A stretch of 64,000 nucleotides of DNA, from positions 2,828,412 to 2,892,411 of the forward strand of contig NZ_CP132335.1 in the NCBI RefSeq assembly GCF_030758295.1, written 5' to 3'. Source of the stretch: Pararhizobium sp. IMCC21322 (GTDB taxonomy: Bacteria; Pseudomonadota; Alphaproteobacteria; Rhizobiales; GCA-2746425). The notes below the pieces were generated by a model. It saw nothing but the letters and a program-made list of their open reading frames with translations, was not told the DNA's origin and searched no databases. The position numbers and the translations under genes were made by a program. Shown here piece by piece: positions 26,496-35,563 of the stretch; the first letter of the stretch is position 1; every line of letters begins with the position of its first letter.

Positions 26496-27271
26496 ACTAA
26501 CAGGAGCTCCAGATTTGCCTGCGTTACCTGGGCAGCCGTAGCCTCATCCAGTTCGACGTTGGTGATGATGCCGGAAATTTCATCGAACCGCGCCGTGCGC
26601 ATGAAAGCATTGGATTTGAATTTGCTGCTGTCAGCCACCACAAAACGCCTTCGGCTGTTCAGGATGACTTCTTTCTGAACCTGAGAATAGGCTTCGCTGG
26701 CGACGCTGATCGAGCTCTTATGTACGTCGACCGCTGAACAGCACAAAAAGGCTATGTCGAATGAAAGGCCTCTCAGTGCAGAGATTGCGAGCGTACCGGT
26801 AAAGGAGTCGTTCACCGGCTGGTACGCCCCTCCGATCATGTAAAAATTGGAAATCCCTTGCGCTTGTAACTGATTGGCAACGCCAAGAGAGGTGGTGACA
26901 TAATTGCATCCTGGCTTCTTGTGGGCATGGGCTGCAACCGCATGAGCAGTCGTTCCGGCATCCAGAAAGACCACCTCGTCGCCAGAAAGCATTTCTATGG
27001 CGGCTGCGCCGATACGACGCTTTTCTTCGGCGCCGACCGACTTTCGCTCTTCGTTTGGAAGATCGACCATGACGTTTGAGTTGACCAAAACGCCGCCATG
27101 GGTTCGGACAACGACACCTCCGTCGTCGAGCGCCTTAAGATCGCGCCGAATCGTGGCCTCGGAGACTCCAAACTGATCACTGAGATCCCGAATGCCCATT
27201 GATCCACGAGCGCGGACAACTACGGCAATTTTCTGCCTCCGGACCGCTGCTAAATCTAGATGTTCAGACAT
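26492..27271 (-). CDS. DeoR/GlpR-family transcriptional regulator
   Basis: 259-residue repressor. N-terminal DeoR HTH: IRDLSDQFGVSEATIRRDLK followed by TRGG-like VRTHGGVLV, residues about 26-63; C-terminal DeoR-C effector domain with FLDAGTTAHAVAAH and IGGAYQP, which binds a phosphorylated sugar or polyol. First gene of the operon running to 20620 and most likely its own regulator. ATG 27271 chosen; an in-frame GTG six bases upstream is the alternative. Confidence 0.9.
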   Translation of the reverse strand: MSEHLDLAAVRRQKIAVVVRARGSMGIRDLSDQFGVSEATIRRDLKALDDGGVVVRTHGGVLVNSNVMVDLPNEERKSVGAEEKRRIGAAAIEMLSGDEVVFLDAGTTAHAVAAHAHKKPGCNYVTTSLGVANQLQAQGISNFYMIGGAYQPVNDSFTGTLAISALRGLSFDIAFLCCSAVDVHKSSISVASEAYSQVQKEVILNSRRRFVVADSSKFKSNAFMRTARFDEISGIITNVELDEATAAQVTQANLELLLV

Positions 27272-27858
27272 TTTCACCTCACCGGGTACTCCTCTGAGGC
27301 GAGGAGAATTTCGTCAATTTTTTGCAAGTTTAAGCAGATATAAACATAAGTGATCATAATAGTGCATCTTCAATCACGCAAGACAAATCTCGCCGAACTG
27401 TTGTTGTGGTGCCAGGGCGCGGCATTCAGGGCGGGGTAATCTGGCTCACTCTCACCACACGCCACGCACCAAAAGCCGCACAGGGCTTCGCGTGTCGGAA
27501 CATTGAAAAAATCATGATGTGTGCTTGCAAAGCGAACTTGAAGAGATTGAGTTCCCGGCGCAGTGCTTTAGTTGTGGTGACATCTTCTGCTCACTAATGG
27601 TTGAGCTTAGGCAAGCATTCAGGTGCCGATATACAATCGACATTCCCACATAAAAACGCTGAGGTAGTCTGCTTGGGATTCATCCACCTGAGGTGGTCAC
27701 AGACGCTGATGGCGATGAATGGTTAGCAATTTCCAAGATTGCATTTTTGATTTTTCTTTTCCATAGTCGGTGAGGCAGTGAGTGTGTTCGCAGATCGAAA
27801 GACGTAGGTTTTGAGAAACAGACACTCTGCCATTGCCGCTTTCACATGGGAGAAAACT
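27272..27858. other. 587-bp divergent intergenic region
   Basis: Divergent promoters for the DeoR operon (left) and the first ribose-type importer (right). No convincing gene. Contains a perfect palindrome CCACCTGAGGTGG at 27684-27696 that sits between ATTCATC (27678-27684) and GATGAAT (27714-27720), and a short GCAAT/ATTGC hairpin followed by Ts at 27726-27748. A 63-codon frame at 27406-27597 has no ribosome site or recognisable product. Confidence 0.5.
27684..27696. promoter_or_regulatory. 13-bp palindrome upstream of the first ribose-type importer
   Basis: CCACCT-G-AGGTGG, 162 bp before the binding-protein start. Candidate operator; the regulator could be the RpiR protein at 33804 or the LacI protein at 43458. 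No second copy was noticed. Confidence 0.35.
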
Positions 27859-28800
27859 ATGATGTTAAATAAACTGAAAATTCTGGCCGCAACGGCTTTG
27901 TTGGCGGTTGCCATGCCCGTTGGTGCAGCCCAGGCCGAGAAAACCTTTTTCTGGGTTTCGCATGGCTCACCGGCTGATCCGGTATGGACTTATTTTCTGG
28001 ATGGCGCCAAGCAATGGGGCGAGGACACTGGCAACAATGTTAATACGTCGTTCCACAGTGGCGATGTGCCATCTCACCAGGAAGCAATCCGTGCCGCCAT
28101 CGCAAGTGGCGCAGATGGCATTGTGACCTCAAGTCCTGATCCAGGCAGTCTGGTAGAAGTGGCAAAAGAAGCCAACGATGCCGGTATCCCGATCATCAAC
28201 ATGAATACACCTGACCCATCAGCCAGCTTTGACGCCTATGTAGGCGGCGATCTGGTGGTTTACGGACGCAGCTGGGCTCAATACCTCGTTGACAATGATT
28301 TGGTCAAAGAAGGCGACTTTGTCTGGATGCCTGTTGAAGTACCTGGTGCGACATATGGTGTTCAGGAAGAAGAGGGCATTGCCAGCGTCTTTGAGCCAAT
28401 GAACATCACTTGGGAAGTCACCGATGCGACGCTTGACCAAGGTGAAATCATCACACGCATGACTGACTACATGACAGCCAATGGCGATAAGATTGATGCG
28501 ATCATCGGTCTTGGCGATTTGGTGACCGGATCAGTGCGCCGGGTCTTTGACCAGGTTGGCGTCAAAGCCGGCGACATTCCAGTTGTGGGTTGGGGCAATT
28601 CGCTTGATACCACGCAGTCTGTGCTTGCTGGATATGTGAATGCTGCGCAATGGCAGGATCCTCAGGCAACAAGTTATGTGGCCCTTTCATTGGCAGCCAT
28701 GGCCGCCAGTGGCATTCCTCCTGGCTTTGATATCATCACAGGTGCGCTGTACGAGAAAGACACAGCACAGGTCTATGATGACGTCCTGAGCGGGAACTAA
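27859..28800 (+). CDS. Ribose-type ABC importer substrate-binding protein (A)
   Basis: Periplasmic receptor of 313 residues, type I binding-protein fold. Residues 1-25 are a Sec signal peptide (LLAVAMPVGAAQA then EKTFF). SHGSPADPVWTYFLDGAKQWG and ASGADGIVTSSPDPGSL match the sugar-receptor family related to MocB and RbsB. ATG 27859 (a second ATG follows) with GGGAG upstream. Followed by a 14-bp hairpin and then the permease and ATPase genes. Ligand unknown; neighbours suggest a cyclitol or modified sugar. Confidence 0.9.
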   Translation: MMLNKLKILAATALLAVAMPVGAAQAEKTFFWVSHGSPADPVWTYFLDGAKQWGEDTGNNVNTSFHSGDVPSHQEAIRAAIASGADGIVTSSPDPGSLVEVAKEANDAGIPIINMNTPDPSASFDAYVGGDLVVYGRSWAQYLVDNDLVKEGDFVWMPVEVPGATYGVQEEEGIASVFEPMNITWEVTDATLDQGEIITRMTDYMTANGDKIDAIIGLGDLVTGSVRRVFDQVGVKAGDIPVVGWGNSLDTTQSVLAGYVNAAQWQDPQATSYVALSLAAMAASGIPPGFDIITGALYEKDTAQVYDDVLSGN

Positions 28801-28805
28801 AACAG

Positions 28806-28848
28806 AATGCCAGCGCCCAAAAAAATGGGCGCTGGCATTTGCATTTTT
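28806..28848 (+). terminator. Strong hairpin after binding-protein gene A
   Basis: Perfect 14-bp stem starting AATGCCAGCGCCCA at 28806-28819, six-A loop, then second arm 28826-28839 and TGCATTTTT. Either partial terminator or mRNA stabiliser, reducing permease/ATPase expression relative to the receptor. Confidence 0.85.
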
Positions 28849-28915
28849 GGCGAAGTACCCAGCGCCACCTGTCCTGAATGCCTTAAAGTCTCTTTTTGAA
28901 AGTAGTCATGAGCTC

Positions 28916-29896
28916 ATGGGAAAGTTGTCTAAGCTTCTGAGTGTCAGACCAGAGGTGGGGCCAGCCGTATTGCTGGTTTTGCTGGTCGTTATATTTACCT
29001 CCATCAATCCAAAATTCCTGTCTATTTTGAATATCAGCAACACACTCGCGTTCACCGTTGAACTTGGTTTGATCGCGTTGGCCATGACCCTCCTGATGAC
29101 ATCAGGCGAGTTTGATTTGTCCGTGGGGTCTGTATTCGGTCTGACGCCCGTTATCATGTGGGCGCTTTTCAACGGCACAGATATTCCGCTGGCGTTTGCC
29201 TTTCTGTTCGCGATGGCAATTGCGATTTGCATTGGTCTGATCAATGGATGGTTTGTCACATATCTTAAAATCCCGTCCTTTCTGGTTACGCTCGGTATGT
29301 TGCTTGTGGCGCGCGGCACCGCGCTTTACATCACGGATGGTTTTCCTCAACGGACCTGGAATGCAAGCGACGAGTGGTTGTCAGCAGTTTTAGTTGGCGA
29401 TATCCAGATTGGCGCGCTGCGGCTCTATATGTCGCTTTTCTGGTTCGTTTTGGCCGCTGTCCTGCTGCACTACACGCTGCAAAAGACAAAATTTGGCAAC
29501 TGGATTCAAGCGTCCGGCGGCAACGCCCATGCGGCCCGCGCACGTGGCGTGAGGGTGGATGCGACAAAGATCAAACTTTTCGTCTTAAGCTCTGCTTTGG
29601 CCGGTTTTGCCGGTATCATCAGCTCCATACGTACGTCCGCCGCTAACCCGAACAGCGGTACAGGCTATGAATTGGAAGTGATTGCTATGGTCGTCATCGG
29701 CGGCACAGCTCTTATGGGCGGGCGCGGCACGATTGTTGGCACAGTCATAGGTATCTTTATCCTGCGCCTGATGCGCAATGGCATCGTGATGATTGGAGTG
29801 CCGGGCCTGGCTTATAACATTTTTATCGGTGCAATTATTCTGGCAATGATGGCCCTTCATTCATGGCTTGATCGCCGCAATCATTCGGGAGGCTAA
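28916..29896 (+). CDS. Ribose-type ABC importer permease (A)
   Basis: Membrane subunit of the RbsC/FrcC family, 326 residues from ATG 28916. Diagnostic: GLIALAMTLLMTSGEFDLSVGSVFGL (see LLMTSGEFDLSVGS, residues about 58-71), GGNAHAARARGV and GGTALMGGRGTIVGT. Longer in-frame readings begin at TTG 28847 inside the hairpin tail and are unlikely; the chosen start has only a weak ribosome site. Works with the receptor upstream and the ATPase downstream. Confidence 0.9.
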   Translation: MGKLSKLLSVRPEVGPAVLLVLLVVIFTSINPKFLSILNISNTLAFTVELGLIALAMTLLMTSGEFDLSVGSVFGLTPVIMWALFNGTDIPLAFAFLFAMAIAICIGLINGWFVTYLKIPSFLVTLGMLLVARGTALYITDGFPQRTWNASDEWLSAVLVGDIQIGALRLYMSLFWFVLAAVLLHYTLQKTKFGNWIQASGGNAHAARARGVRVDATKIKLFVLSSALAGFAGIISSIRTSAANPNSGTGYELEVIAMVVIGGTALMGGRGTIVGTVIGIFILRLMRNGIVMIGVPGLAYNIFIGAIILAMMALHSWLDRRNHSGG

Positions 29897-29901
29897 GTCA
29901 G

Positions 29902-30651
29902 ATGTCGGAATTACTTGTGCAGATGGACAATGTGTCCAAAAGCTACGGACCGATAAATGCCCTCGGCGGCGTTAATCTGTCGGTCTATCGCGGCGAAGTG
30001 GTTGGCTTGTTGGGTGACAATGGTGCGGGAAAATCCACTTTGATCAAGGTGCTTTCCGGCGCTGTCAGGGCAACAGGTGGAACCATCTCGATCAAGGGCA
30101 AACAGGTGGAAATGAACAGCACCACCGATGCGATCGACAATGGCATTGAGACCATTTATCAGGACTCCGCGCTGGTAACCCAGCTTTCGATTGCGCGAAA
30201 TCTTTTTCTCGGTCGCGAGCCGATCAAAGGCTCAAAACTTTTTGGCCGGATGGATGAGGAGAAGATGGAGGCAGTCGCCTCTGAGCTTCTAAAAGAAGTT
30301 GGTATTTCGAAAAATATTCCACCAACAACCCCAATCAGTGCTTTGTCGGGCGGTGAACGACAGGCGGTGGCGATCGCCCGCGCCATGCACTTTGAAAGTG
30401 ATTTGATTATCCTGGATGAGCCGACCAACAATCTTGGCGTTGCTGAAACGCAGGGTGTTTTGCAATTTGTTCGCAATGCCAAAGCGTCCGGCCATTCCTG
30501 CATTTTCATCGCTCACAACATCCATCACGTTTTCCAGGTGGTCGACCGCATTGTTGTCATGCGGCGCGGCGAGATTGTTGCCGATGACATTGATCCCAAA
30601 ACGACAACGGTGGATGCGGTTGAACGCATCATCACCGGAATGGACAGTTAA
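29902..30651 (+). CDS. Ribose-type ABC importer ATPase, single domain (A)
   Basis: 249 residues with one nucleotide-binding domain, like FrcA rather than the double-domain RbsA. Walker A GDNGAGKST, signature LSGGERQAVAIAR, Walker B LIILDEPTNNLG, H-loop IFIAHNIHH. Begins five bases after the permease stop. Two copies would be needed per transporter. Confidence 0.93.
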   Translation: MSELLVQMDNVSKSYGPINALGGVNLSVYRGEVVGLLGDNGAGKSTLIKVLSGAVRATGGTISIKGKQVEMNSTTDAIDNGIETIYQDSALVTQLSIARNLFLGREPIKGSKLFGRMDEEKMEAVASELLKEVGISKNIPPTTPISALSGGERQAVAIARAMHFESDLIILDEPTNNLGVAETQGVLQFVRNAKASGHSCIFIAHNIHHVFQVVDRIVVMRRGEIVADDIDPKTTTVDAVERIITGMDS

Positions 30652-30660
30652 GAGGCCTGA

Positions 30661-31689
30661 ATGAACGACCTACGCCCCCTTGTCATCAGTGCGCCGGACC
30701 CGCGCGATCTTGATTTGATCTTCACGAAAGACGCACGCCAAGCCTTGTTCGACACCTACCGTATTGTGGAGTGCGAAGCGGATGAGCTGAACCAGCTTGA
30801 TCCAGCCATTTTGAGCGAAGCAAGTTACGTGTTGGGTCAGCCGCCAATTTCGGACGAACTGCTCGGCAAGCTGACATCCTTGCGCGCGGTGCTCAATGTC
30901 GAGGGCAATCTGTTTGACAACATGCCCTATGACACTTTGTTTGCACGCGGCATTCATGTGCTGACCACCATGGCGGTGTTTGCAGAACCCGTCGCGGAAC
31001 TTGGTCTTGCTATGGCTTTGAATTTGGCGCGCCGCATTATTGATGCAGATCAGGCGTTTAATACTGGGGATGAAAAATGGGGACTGGAAGGCAACCATAA
31101 TACAAAATTATTGTCGGGCGCCGATGTGGGCTTTGTCGGCTTTGGCGAGTTGGGCAAGGCCATCAATAAACTGCTGACCGGTTTTCAACCCAATGTCATT
31201 GCCTATGATCCCTGGCTCCCTGCGTCTGTGTTAAAGCAGCAGGGCGTGAGACCTGCCAGCCTGGAAGCTGTGCTGAAAGACAGTGACTTTGTGTTTGTGG
31301 TCGCGTCCGTCACAAGCGAGAATGAAGGTTTTCTGAGCGCGAAAGAGTTTGCGTCAATGCGCGCCGGTGCGGCGCTCATTTTGGTCAGCCGTGCCGCTGT
31401 GGTCAATTTCGATGATTTAATTGACGCTGTGGAATCTGGCCATATTGGTGCGGCCAGTGATGTGTTTCCCGAAGAGCCATTGTCGCAAAATCATAGAGTG
31501 CGCAAGACCAAAAATTTCATTCGCTCGGCGCACCGGGCGGGCGCCATGGACGTCGCTTTCAAGCGCATGGGTTATATGGTTCTTGAAGATATGGCATTGA
31601 TGGATCGCGGCTTACCGCCGATGCGGTGCAAGCGCGCTGAACGTGAGACAGTTGGCATGATGCGGTCAAAACCGGTGGACAAAAGCTGA
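30661..31689 (+). CDS. D-isomer-specific 2-hydroxyacid dehydrogenase family protein
   Basis: NAD(P)-dependent oxidoreductase of 342 residues. The nucleotide-binding GFGELGKAI follows LSGADVGFV; catalytic residues are recognisable as Arg in LVSRAAVV, Glu in DVFPEEPL and His in RSAHRAGAMD. Starts nine bases after the ATPase stop, so part of the importer operon. Substrate would be a 2-hydroxy or 2-keto acid made in the pathway; not identifiable. Confidence 0.85.
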   Translation: MNDLRPLVISAPDPRDLDLIFTKDARQALFDTYRIVECEADELNQLDPAILSEASYVLGQPPISDELLGKLTSLRAVLNVEGNLFDNMPYDTLFARGIHVLTTMAVFAEPVAELGLAMALNLARRIIDADQAFNTGDEKWGLEGNHNTKLLSGADVGFVGFGELGKAINKLLTGFQPNVIAYDPWLPASVLKQQGVRPASLEAVLKDSDFVFVVASVTSENEGFLSAKEFASMRAGAALILVSRAAVVNFDDLIDAVESGHIGAASDVFPEEPLSQNHRVRKTKNFIRSAHRAGAMDVAFKRMGYMVLEDMALMDRGLPPMRCKRAERETVGMMRSKPVDKS

Positions 31690-31779
31690 CATGTCTATGT
31701 AGCGGATGGTTCGCTGCGAAATTTGGCGCATTCCGGCGGCACTGCGTACCAAGTGATAGCAAGCGAAGGAGGGTGCCTT

Positions 31780-32850
31780 GTGACTGATCAGGCGAGAACA
31801 GTGCGGGTATTGGTAGTGGGGCTTGGCACCATGGGGGAAAGCCATGCGCTAGCCTATCACACAAATCCAGGCTTTGAGATTGTCGGCTTGGTCAATCGCA
31901 GTGGTCGAGCACCGTCGACAGTGTTAGCAAATTATCCGCTTTTCACTGATTTCGACAAAGCATTGTCTGCCGTAGAGCCTGATCTTGTGGCTATCGCGAC
32001 CTATCCGGATACCCATGCGTCCTATGCAATATCTGCCATGGAGGCGGGGGCTCATGTCTTCCTGGAAAAACCCATTGCCACCACTGCGCGTGACGCAAAC
32101 CGAGTTGTCGAGGCTGCTGAGCAACATAATCGGAAATTGGTTGTGGGATATATCCTGCGGCATCATCCCTCATGGATGCGGCTGATTGATGAGGCAAGGG
32201 CACTTGGCGGTCCTTATGTGTTTCGTCTGAACCTCAATCAGCAGTCTTTTGCAGAGACATGGGAGGCGCACAAGAATCTCATGCGCTCTTTGTCACCCAT
32301 CGTTGATTGCGGTGTGCATTATGTGGATGTGATGTGCCAGATTACCGATGCCAAACCCGTTAGCGTGCGCGGTATGGGCGTGCGTTTATCCGAGGAAATC
32401 GCGGCGGACATGTATAATTACGGTCATTTTCAGGTGGTCTTCGACGATGGGTCCGTGGGCTGGTACGAGGCGGGCTGGGGGCCAATGATGTCTGAAACCG
32501 CACACTTCGTGAAAGACATTGTGTCGCCGAACGGCGCTGTATCCATCGTGCCAGATCCCGCCGCCGATTCTCAATCCATCGATAATCATACCAAGGCAAG
32601 CCACATCCAGCTCCACCGCGCCGCTTTGGACAAGGACGGGAATTTCGTTCAAGCGGATCATGTCATGGAGATGGAAAGCGAACCAGGCCACCAGGGATTG
32701 TGTGACCGGGAGCAGGCTTTCATGCTCAAGGCAATTAAAGATGATCTGGATTTGTCGCGTCATATGAACGATGCTGTGCAGTCGCTCAAAATATGTCTTG
32801 CAGCGGACGAAAGCATCCGCATGGGGCACGAGGTGATTTTAGCGGAATAG
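31780..32850 (+). CDS. Gfo/Idh/MocA-family oxidoreductase 1
   Basis: NAD(P)-dependent sugar or cyclitol dehydrogenase, 356 residues. Rossmann loop GLGTMGESHALAYH at the N-terminus, EKPIATT (the family EKP motif) and DCGVHYVDVMCQ in the second domain with the usual Asp/His pair. Start is GTG 31780, preceded by AGGAGGG at ideal distance. First of four members of this family within 18 kb. Confidence 0.88.
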   Translation: MTDQARTVRVLVVGLGTMGESHALAYHTNPGFEIVGLVNRSGRAPSTVLANYPLFTDFDKALSAVEPDLVAIATYPDTHASYAISAMEAGAHVFLEKPIATTARDANRVVEAAEQHNRKLVVGYILRHHPSWMRLIDEARALGGPYVFRLNLNQQSFAETWEAHKNLMRSLSPIVDCGVHYVDVMCQITDAKPVSVRGMGVRLSEEIAADMYNYGHFQVVFDDGSVGWYEAGWGPMMSETAHFVKDIVSPNGAVSIVPDPAADSQSIDNHTKASHIQLHRAALDKDGNFVQADHVMEMESEPGHQGLCDREQAFMLKAIKDDLDLSRHMNDAVQSLKICLAADESIRMGHEVILAE

Positions 32851-32916
32851 AGCGGCTAGGGACAAGAAGTCCGGGCTTGATGCTGATATGAATTGCGCCA
32901 ATGAAAAGGGACGACA

Positions 32917-33702
32917 ATGGACATAAATGTGAATGGCAAAGTGGTCCTGGTAACAGGGTCAACGCAAGGGATTGGCCAAGCGGTTGCCATGGAATGCGCG
33001 CGGAGCGGCGCTGCAGGTATTATCATCACCGGGCGTAGAGCTGATGCTGGTAAAGCGGTCGTTGAAGAGATCGAGAAGCTTGGCGTGAAGGCAAGTATGG
33101 TGGCTGCAGACTTGCTGGCTGAGCAGGCAGGCGAACGCATTTTTGATCACGCTTTATCCGCATTCGGACGGGTGGACGCGTTGGTTAACTGTGCAGGTCT
33201 GACGACCCGAGCCGGGGCAGAAGATGCGGATCGCGCCACATGGCAGGCCCTGTTCAAAGTAAACACCGAAGAAGCATTTTTTCTGATGCAGCGGATGATT
33301 CAGCACTTGAAAGCTGAAAAGCGCAGCGGATCCATCGTCAATATATTATCCATCAACATGCATGGGGGCAGAAAGGACCTGACTGTCTATTCAGCCACCA
33401 AAGCGGCGCTGGCCCTGATCACCAAGAATGTCGCGCAGCATCACAGATGGGATCGCATTCGTGCAAATGGGATAAATGTGGGCTGGGCAGATACGCCGGG
33501 AGAACGGATCATGCAGGCGCAAACTCTGGGTCATGGCGATGGATGGTTAGAGGAGGCGGAGGCAAAGCAGCCCTTCGGCAAATTGCTTCATGCGGACGAT
33601 ATCGCCCGGTTGGCGGTCTACCTCATCAGCGAAACCTCATCGCCCATGACCGGTGCAATTATCGATCAGGAACAATCGGTCGCAGGGGGGCTTGATGCAT
33701 AA
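32917..33702 (+). CDS. Short-chain dehydrogenase/reductase 1
   Basis: 261-residue classical SDR. TGSTQGIGQA nucleotide loop, NCAG in place of NNAG, catalytic Ser in ILSINMHGG and YSATK (Tyr-x-x-x-Lys). Follows Gfo/Idh 1 by 66 bp, same operon. Oxidises or reduces a pathway hydroxyl; substrate unknown. Confidence 0.88.
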   Translation: MDINVNGKVVLVTGSTQGIGQAVAMECARSGAAGIIITGRRADAGKAVVEEIEKLGVKASMVAADLLAEQAGERIFDHALSAFGRVDALVNCAGLTTRAGAEDADRATWQALFKVNTEEAFFLMQRMIQHLKAEKRSGSIVNILSINMHGGRKDLTVYSATKAALALITKNVAQHHRWDRIRANGINVGWADTPGERIMQAQTLGHGDGWLEEAEAKQPFGKLLHADDIARLAVYLISETSSPMTGAIIDQEQSVAGGLDA

Positions 33703-33803
33703 TTTGGAACTTGTTCTGCAATCAGCCCAATATCGTGTTAAAAGTGTGTTGCTGATCGGCGAAACACCTTCCGCATCAAATCACAACAAGGTGCTCAACT
33801 GAT

Positions 33804-34679
33804 ATGTCTTCCAAAAGGCCCGACATTGAGGCCGCAGAACTTGCCATAGATTTTGCCAAGCTGGTGGATATTCTGGTGGAGCGTCAATCGAGTCTGCCCA
33901 AACGGCTTCGTGAGTTCGCTCAATTTTGTCTGAACAATCCTGAAGATATTGCGATGTACAATATTGTGAGCCTGTCACAATTGGCAGGTGTGCCCGCCGC
34001 GACCATAACCCGCTTTGCCAAGGAAATGGGGTTTGCCGGCTTTACCGAGTTGCAGGCTGTGTTTCGCCAGCGCCTGATCGGACCACGCATGACCTATGCT
34101 GACCGTATCAAAGCCCTGGGTGATGCAAGTGCACAGCGGGACGGGGTCAATGTTGATCTTGAGCATCCACGAGCAATTTTGGATACGTTTTTTCAAACCG
34201 GAGTGGACTCGCTTTTGCGGCTGCGCGACGATGTTCAAGAACAGCCTCTGGAAGCTTTTATTGATTGTTTGGCCGGTGCTGCAGCCGTTCATATTGCCGC
34301 AGCGCGTGGTGCCTACGGGGTAGGTGCCTATTGCTTTTACGGGTTTTCCAAAACCGGAAAACGCGCGCATATGATTGATAATCTGGGCGCAATGCGCGAG
34401 CAGCAGGTTGGTGCCATCCGCAATGATGAAGTGGTATTGGTGCTGACCTTTGATGACTACTCGGCAGAAACTGTCGATGTTGCCACGATGGCGGTCCAGC
34501 AAAACAAGACCGTCATCGCCATTACCGACAATGAGCTAAGTCCGGTGGTCAAGCTGGCCAAACATGTCCTTTATGTCAAAGAGGCACGTCTGGGCCATTT
34601 CAGATCACAGGTGCCAGCGCTTGTACTTTGCCAGTCGATCATTGTCAGTGTTGGCCAGCGTCAGGATGGGGTTAATTGA
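33804..34679 (+). CDS. RpiR-family transcriptional regulator (HTH + SIS)
   Basis: 291 residues. HTH region about residues 30-90: IVSLSQLAGVPAATITRFAK then EMGFAGFTELQ. SIS domain from about 150, with AAARGAYGVGAYCFYGFSKTG cut by the effector site and VLTFDDYSAETVDVA. The serine-rich SIS phosphate loop is changed here (LTFDDYSAET), so the effector may not be a simple phosphosugar. Sits in the middle of the catabolic cluster with the same orientation, likely its regulator. Confidence 0.88.
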   Translation: MSSKRPDIEAAELAIDFAKLVDILVERQSSLPKRLREFAQFCLNNPEDIAMYNIVSLSQLAGVPAATITRFAKEMGFAGFTELQAVFRQRLIGPRMTYADRIKALGDASAQRDGVNVDLEHPRAILDTFFQTGVDSLLRLRDDVQEQPLEAFIDCLAGAAAVHIAAARGAYGVGAYCFYGFSKTGKRAHMIDNLGAMREQQVGAIRNDEVVLVLTFDDYSAETVDVATMAVQQNKTVIAITDNELSPVVKLAKHVLYVKEARLGHFRSQVPALVLCQSIIVSVGQRQDGVN

Positions 34680-34799
34680 GCATTCTGCCGATTACTTCAT
34701 AACCATTTTGAACAGATATTTCTAAAATTCAAATAATGAAAATCGCCTTGCGTTTTGCCAAACCCCATGGAAGACTGTGTCCGCCGGGGAGCAAATTAT

Positions 34800-35528
34800 A
34801 TGGAACCATCAGGGTTTTTTGACTTTTCAAATCAAAGAGTTCTTGTCGTTGGCGCAAGTCGTGGCGGCATCGGATCGGCCATCGCCGCTGCGTTCAAGGC
34901 TGCCTCTGCCGACGTGACTATAACTGGCGTAGAGCCGGAGCCCGCACCGGCAGACCGAGGCGTCTATTCATACAGGCAATTTGATGTCACCGATGGTGCG
35001 TCGATCGATAAGATCGCAGGCGAAATCGATGCCCTGGACATTCTGGTGAATTGTGCCTCCATCACCTCGCGGGGCGAGGAGATGAACCCTGACTTTTTTT
35101 CCAAGGTCATAGAGGTTAATCTGGAGGGTACGTTTCGCGTGAGCGCCGCGCTGCTGGATCAGTTGAAAAGATCGAAGGGCAAGGTGATCAATATCTCCTC
35201 GATGTATGGTTCGTTTGGCAGTCCGATGAACCCCGCTTATGGCGCTTCCAAAGCCGCCGTCAAACAGCTCACGAAATCGCTGGCAATCGCCTGGGCTGAG
35301 CACGATATTCGTGTCAACTGCATTGCACCCGGTTTTATTATCACGGAACAATCAGCCAAAAGTCGAGCAAATCCAGCGCATGTCGAAGCGGTCAATGCGC
35401 GCACACCTATGAAGCGTTGGGGACAGCCTCAGGATTTGGCGGGTCCCACCCTGTTTCTTGCTTCACCCGCATCAGCATTCATGACAGGCACATGTTTGAA
35501 CGTCGATGGAGGTTACTCAGTTGTTTAG
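34800..35528 (+). CDS. Short-chain dehydrogenase/reductase 2
   Basis: 242-residue classical SDR. GASRGGIGSAIAAAF loop, VNCASITS in place of the NNAG motif, ISSMYGSFG with the catalytic Ser and YGASK. ATG 34800 has GGGGAG eight bases upstream; in-frame TTG 34755 and ATG 34767 are weaker. A 120-bp gap after the RpiR gene may hold a promoter. Confidence 0.86.
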   Translation: MEPSGFFDFSNQRVLVVGASRGGIGSAIAAAFKAASADVTITGVEPEPAPADRGVYSYRQFDVTDGASIDKIAGEIDALDILVNCASITSRGEEMNPDFFSKVIEVNLEGTFRVSAALLDQLKRSKGKVINISSMYGSFGSPMNPAYGASKAAVKQLTKSLAIAWAEHDIRVNCIAPGFIITEQSAKSRANPAHVEAVNARTPMKRWGQPQDLAGPTLFLASPASAFMTGTCLNVDGGYSVV

Positions 35529-35563
35529 AGATCGATATGCCATTGGCAAAATGGAGCATGTGA

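Noticed and set aside
27726-27748. GCAAT/ATTGC hairpin followed by Ts
   Set aside because: Five-bp stem is too weak to call a terminator in an A+T-rich promoter region.
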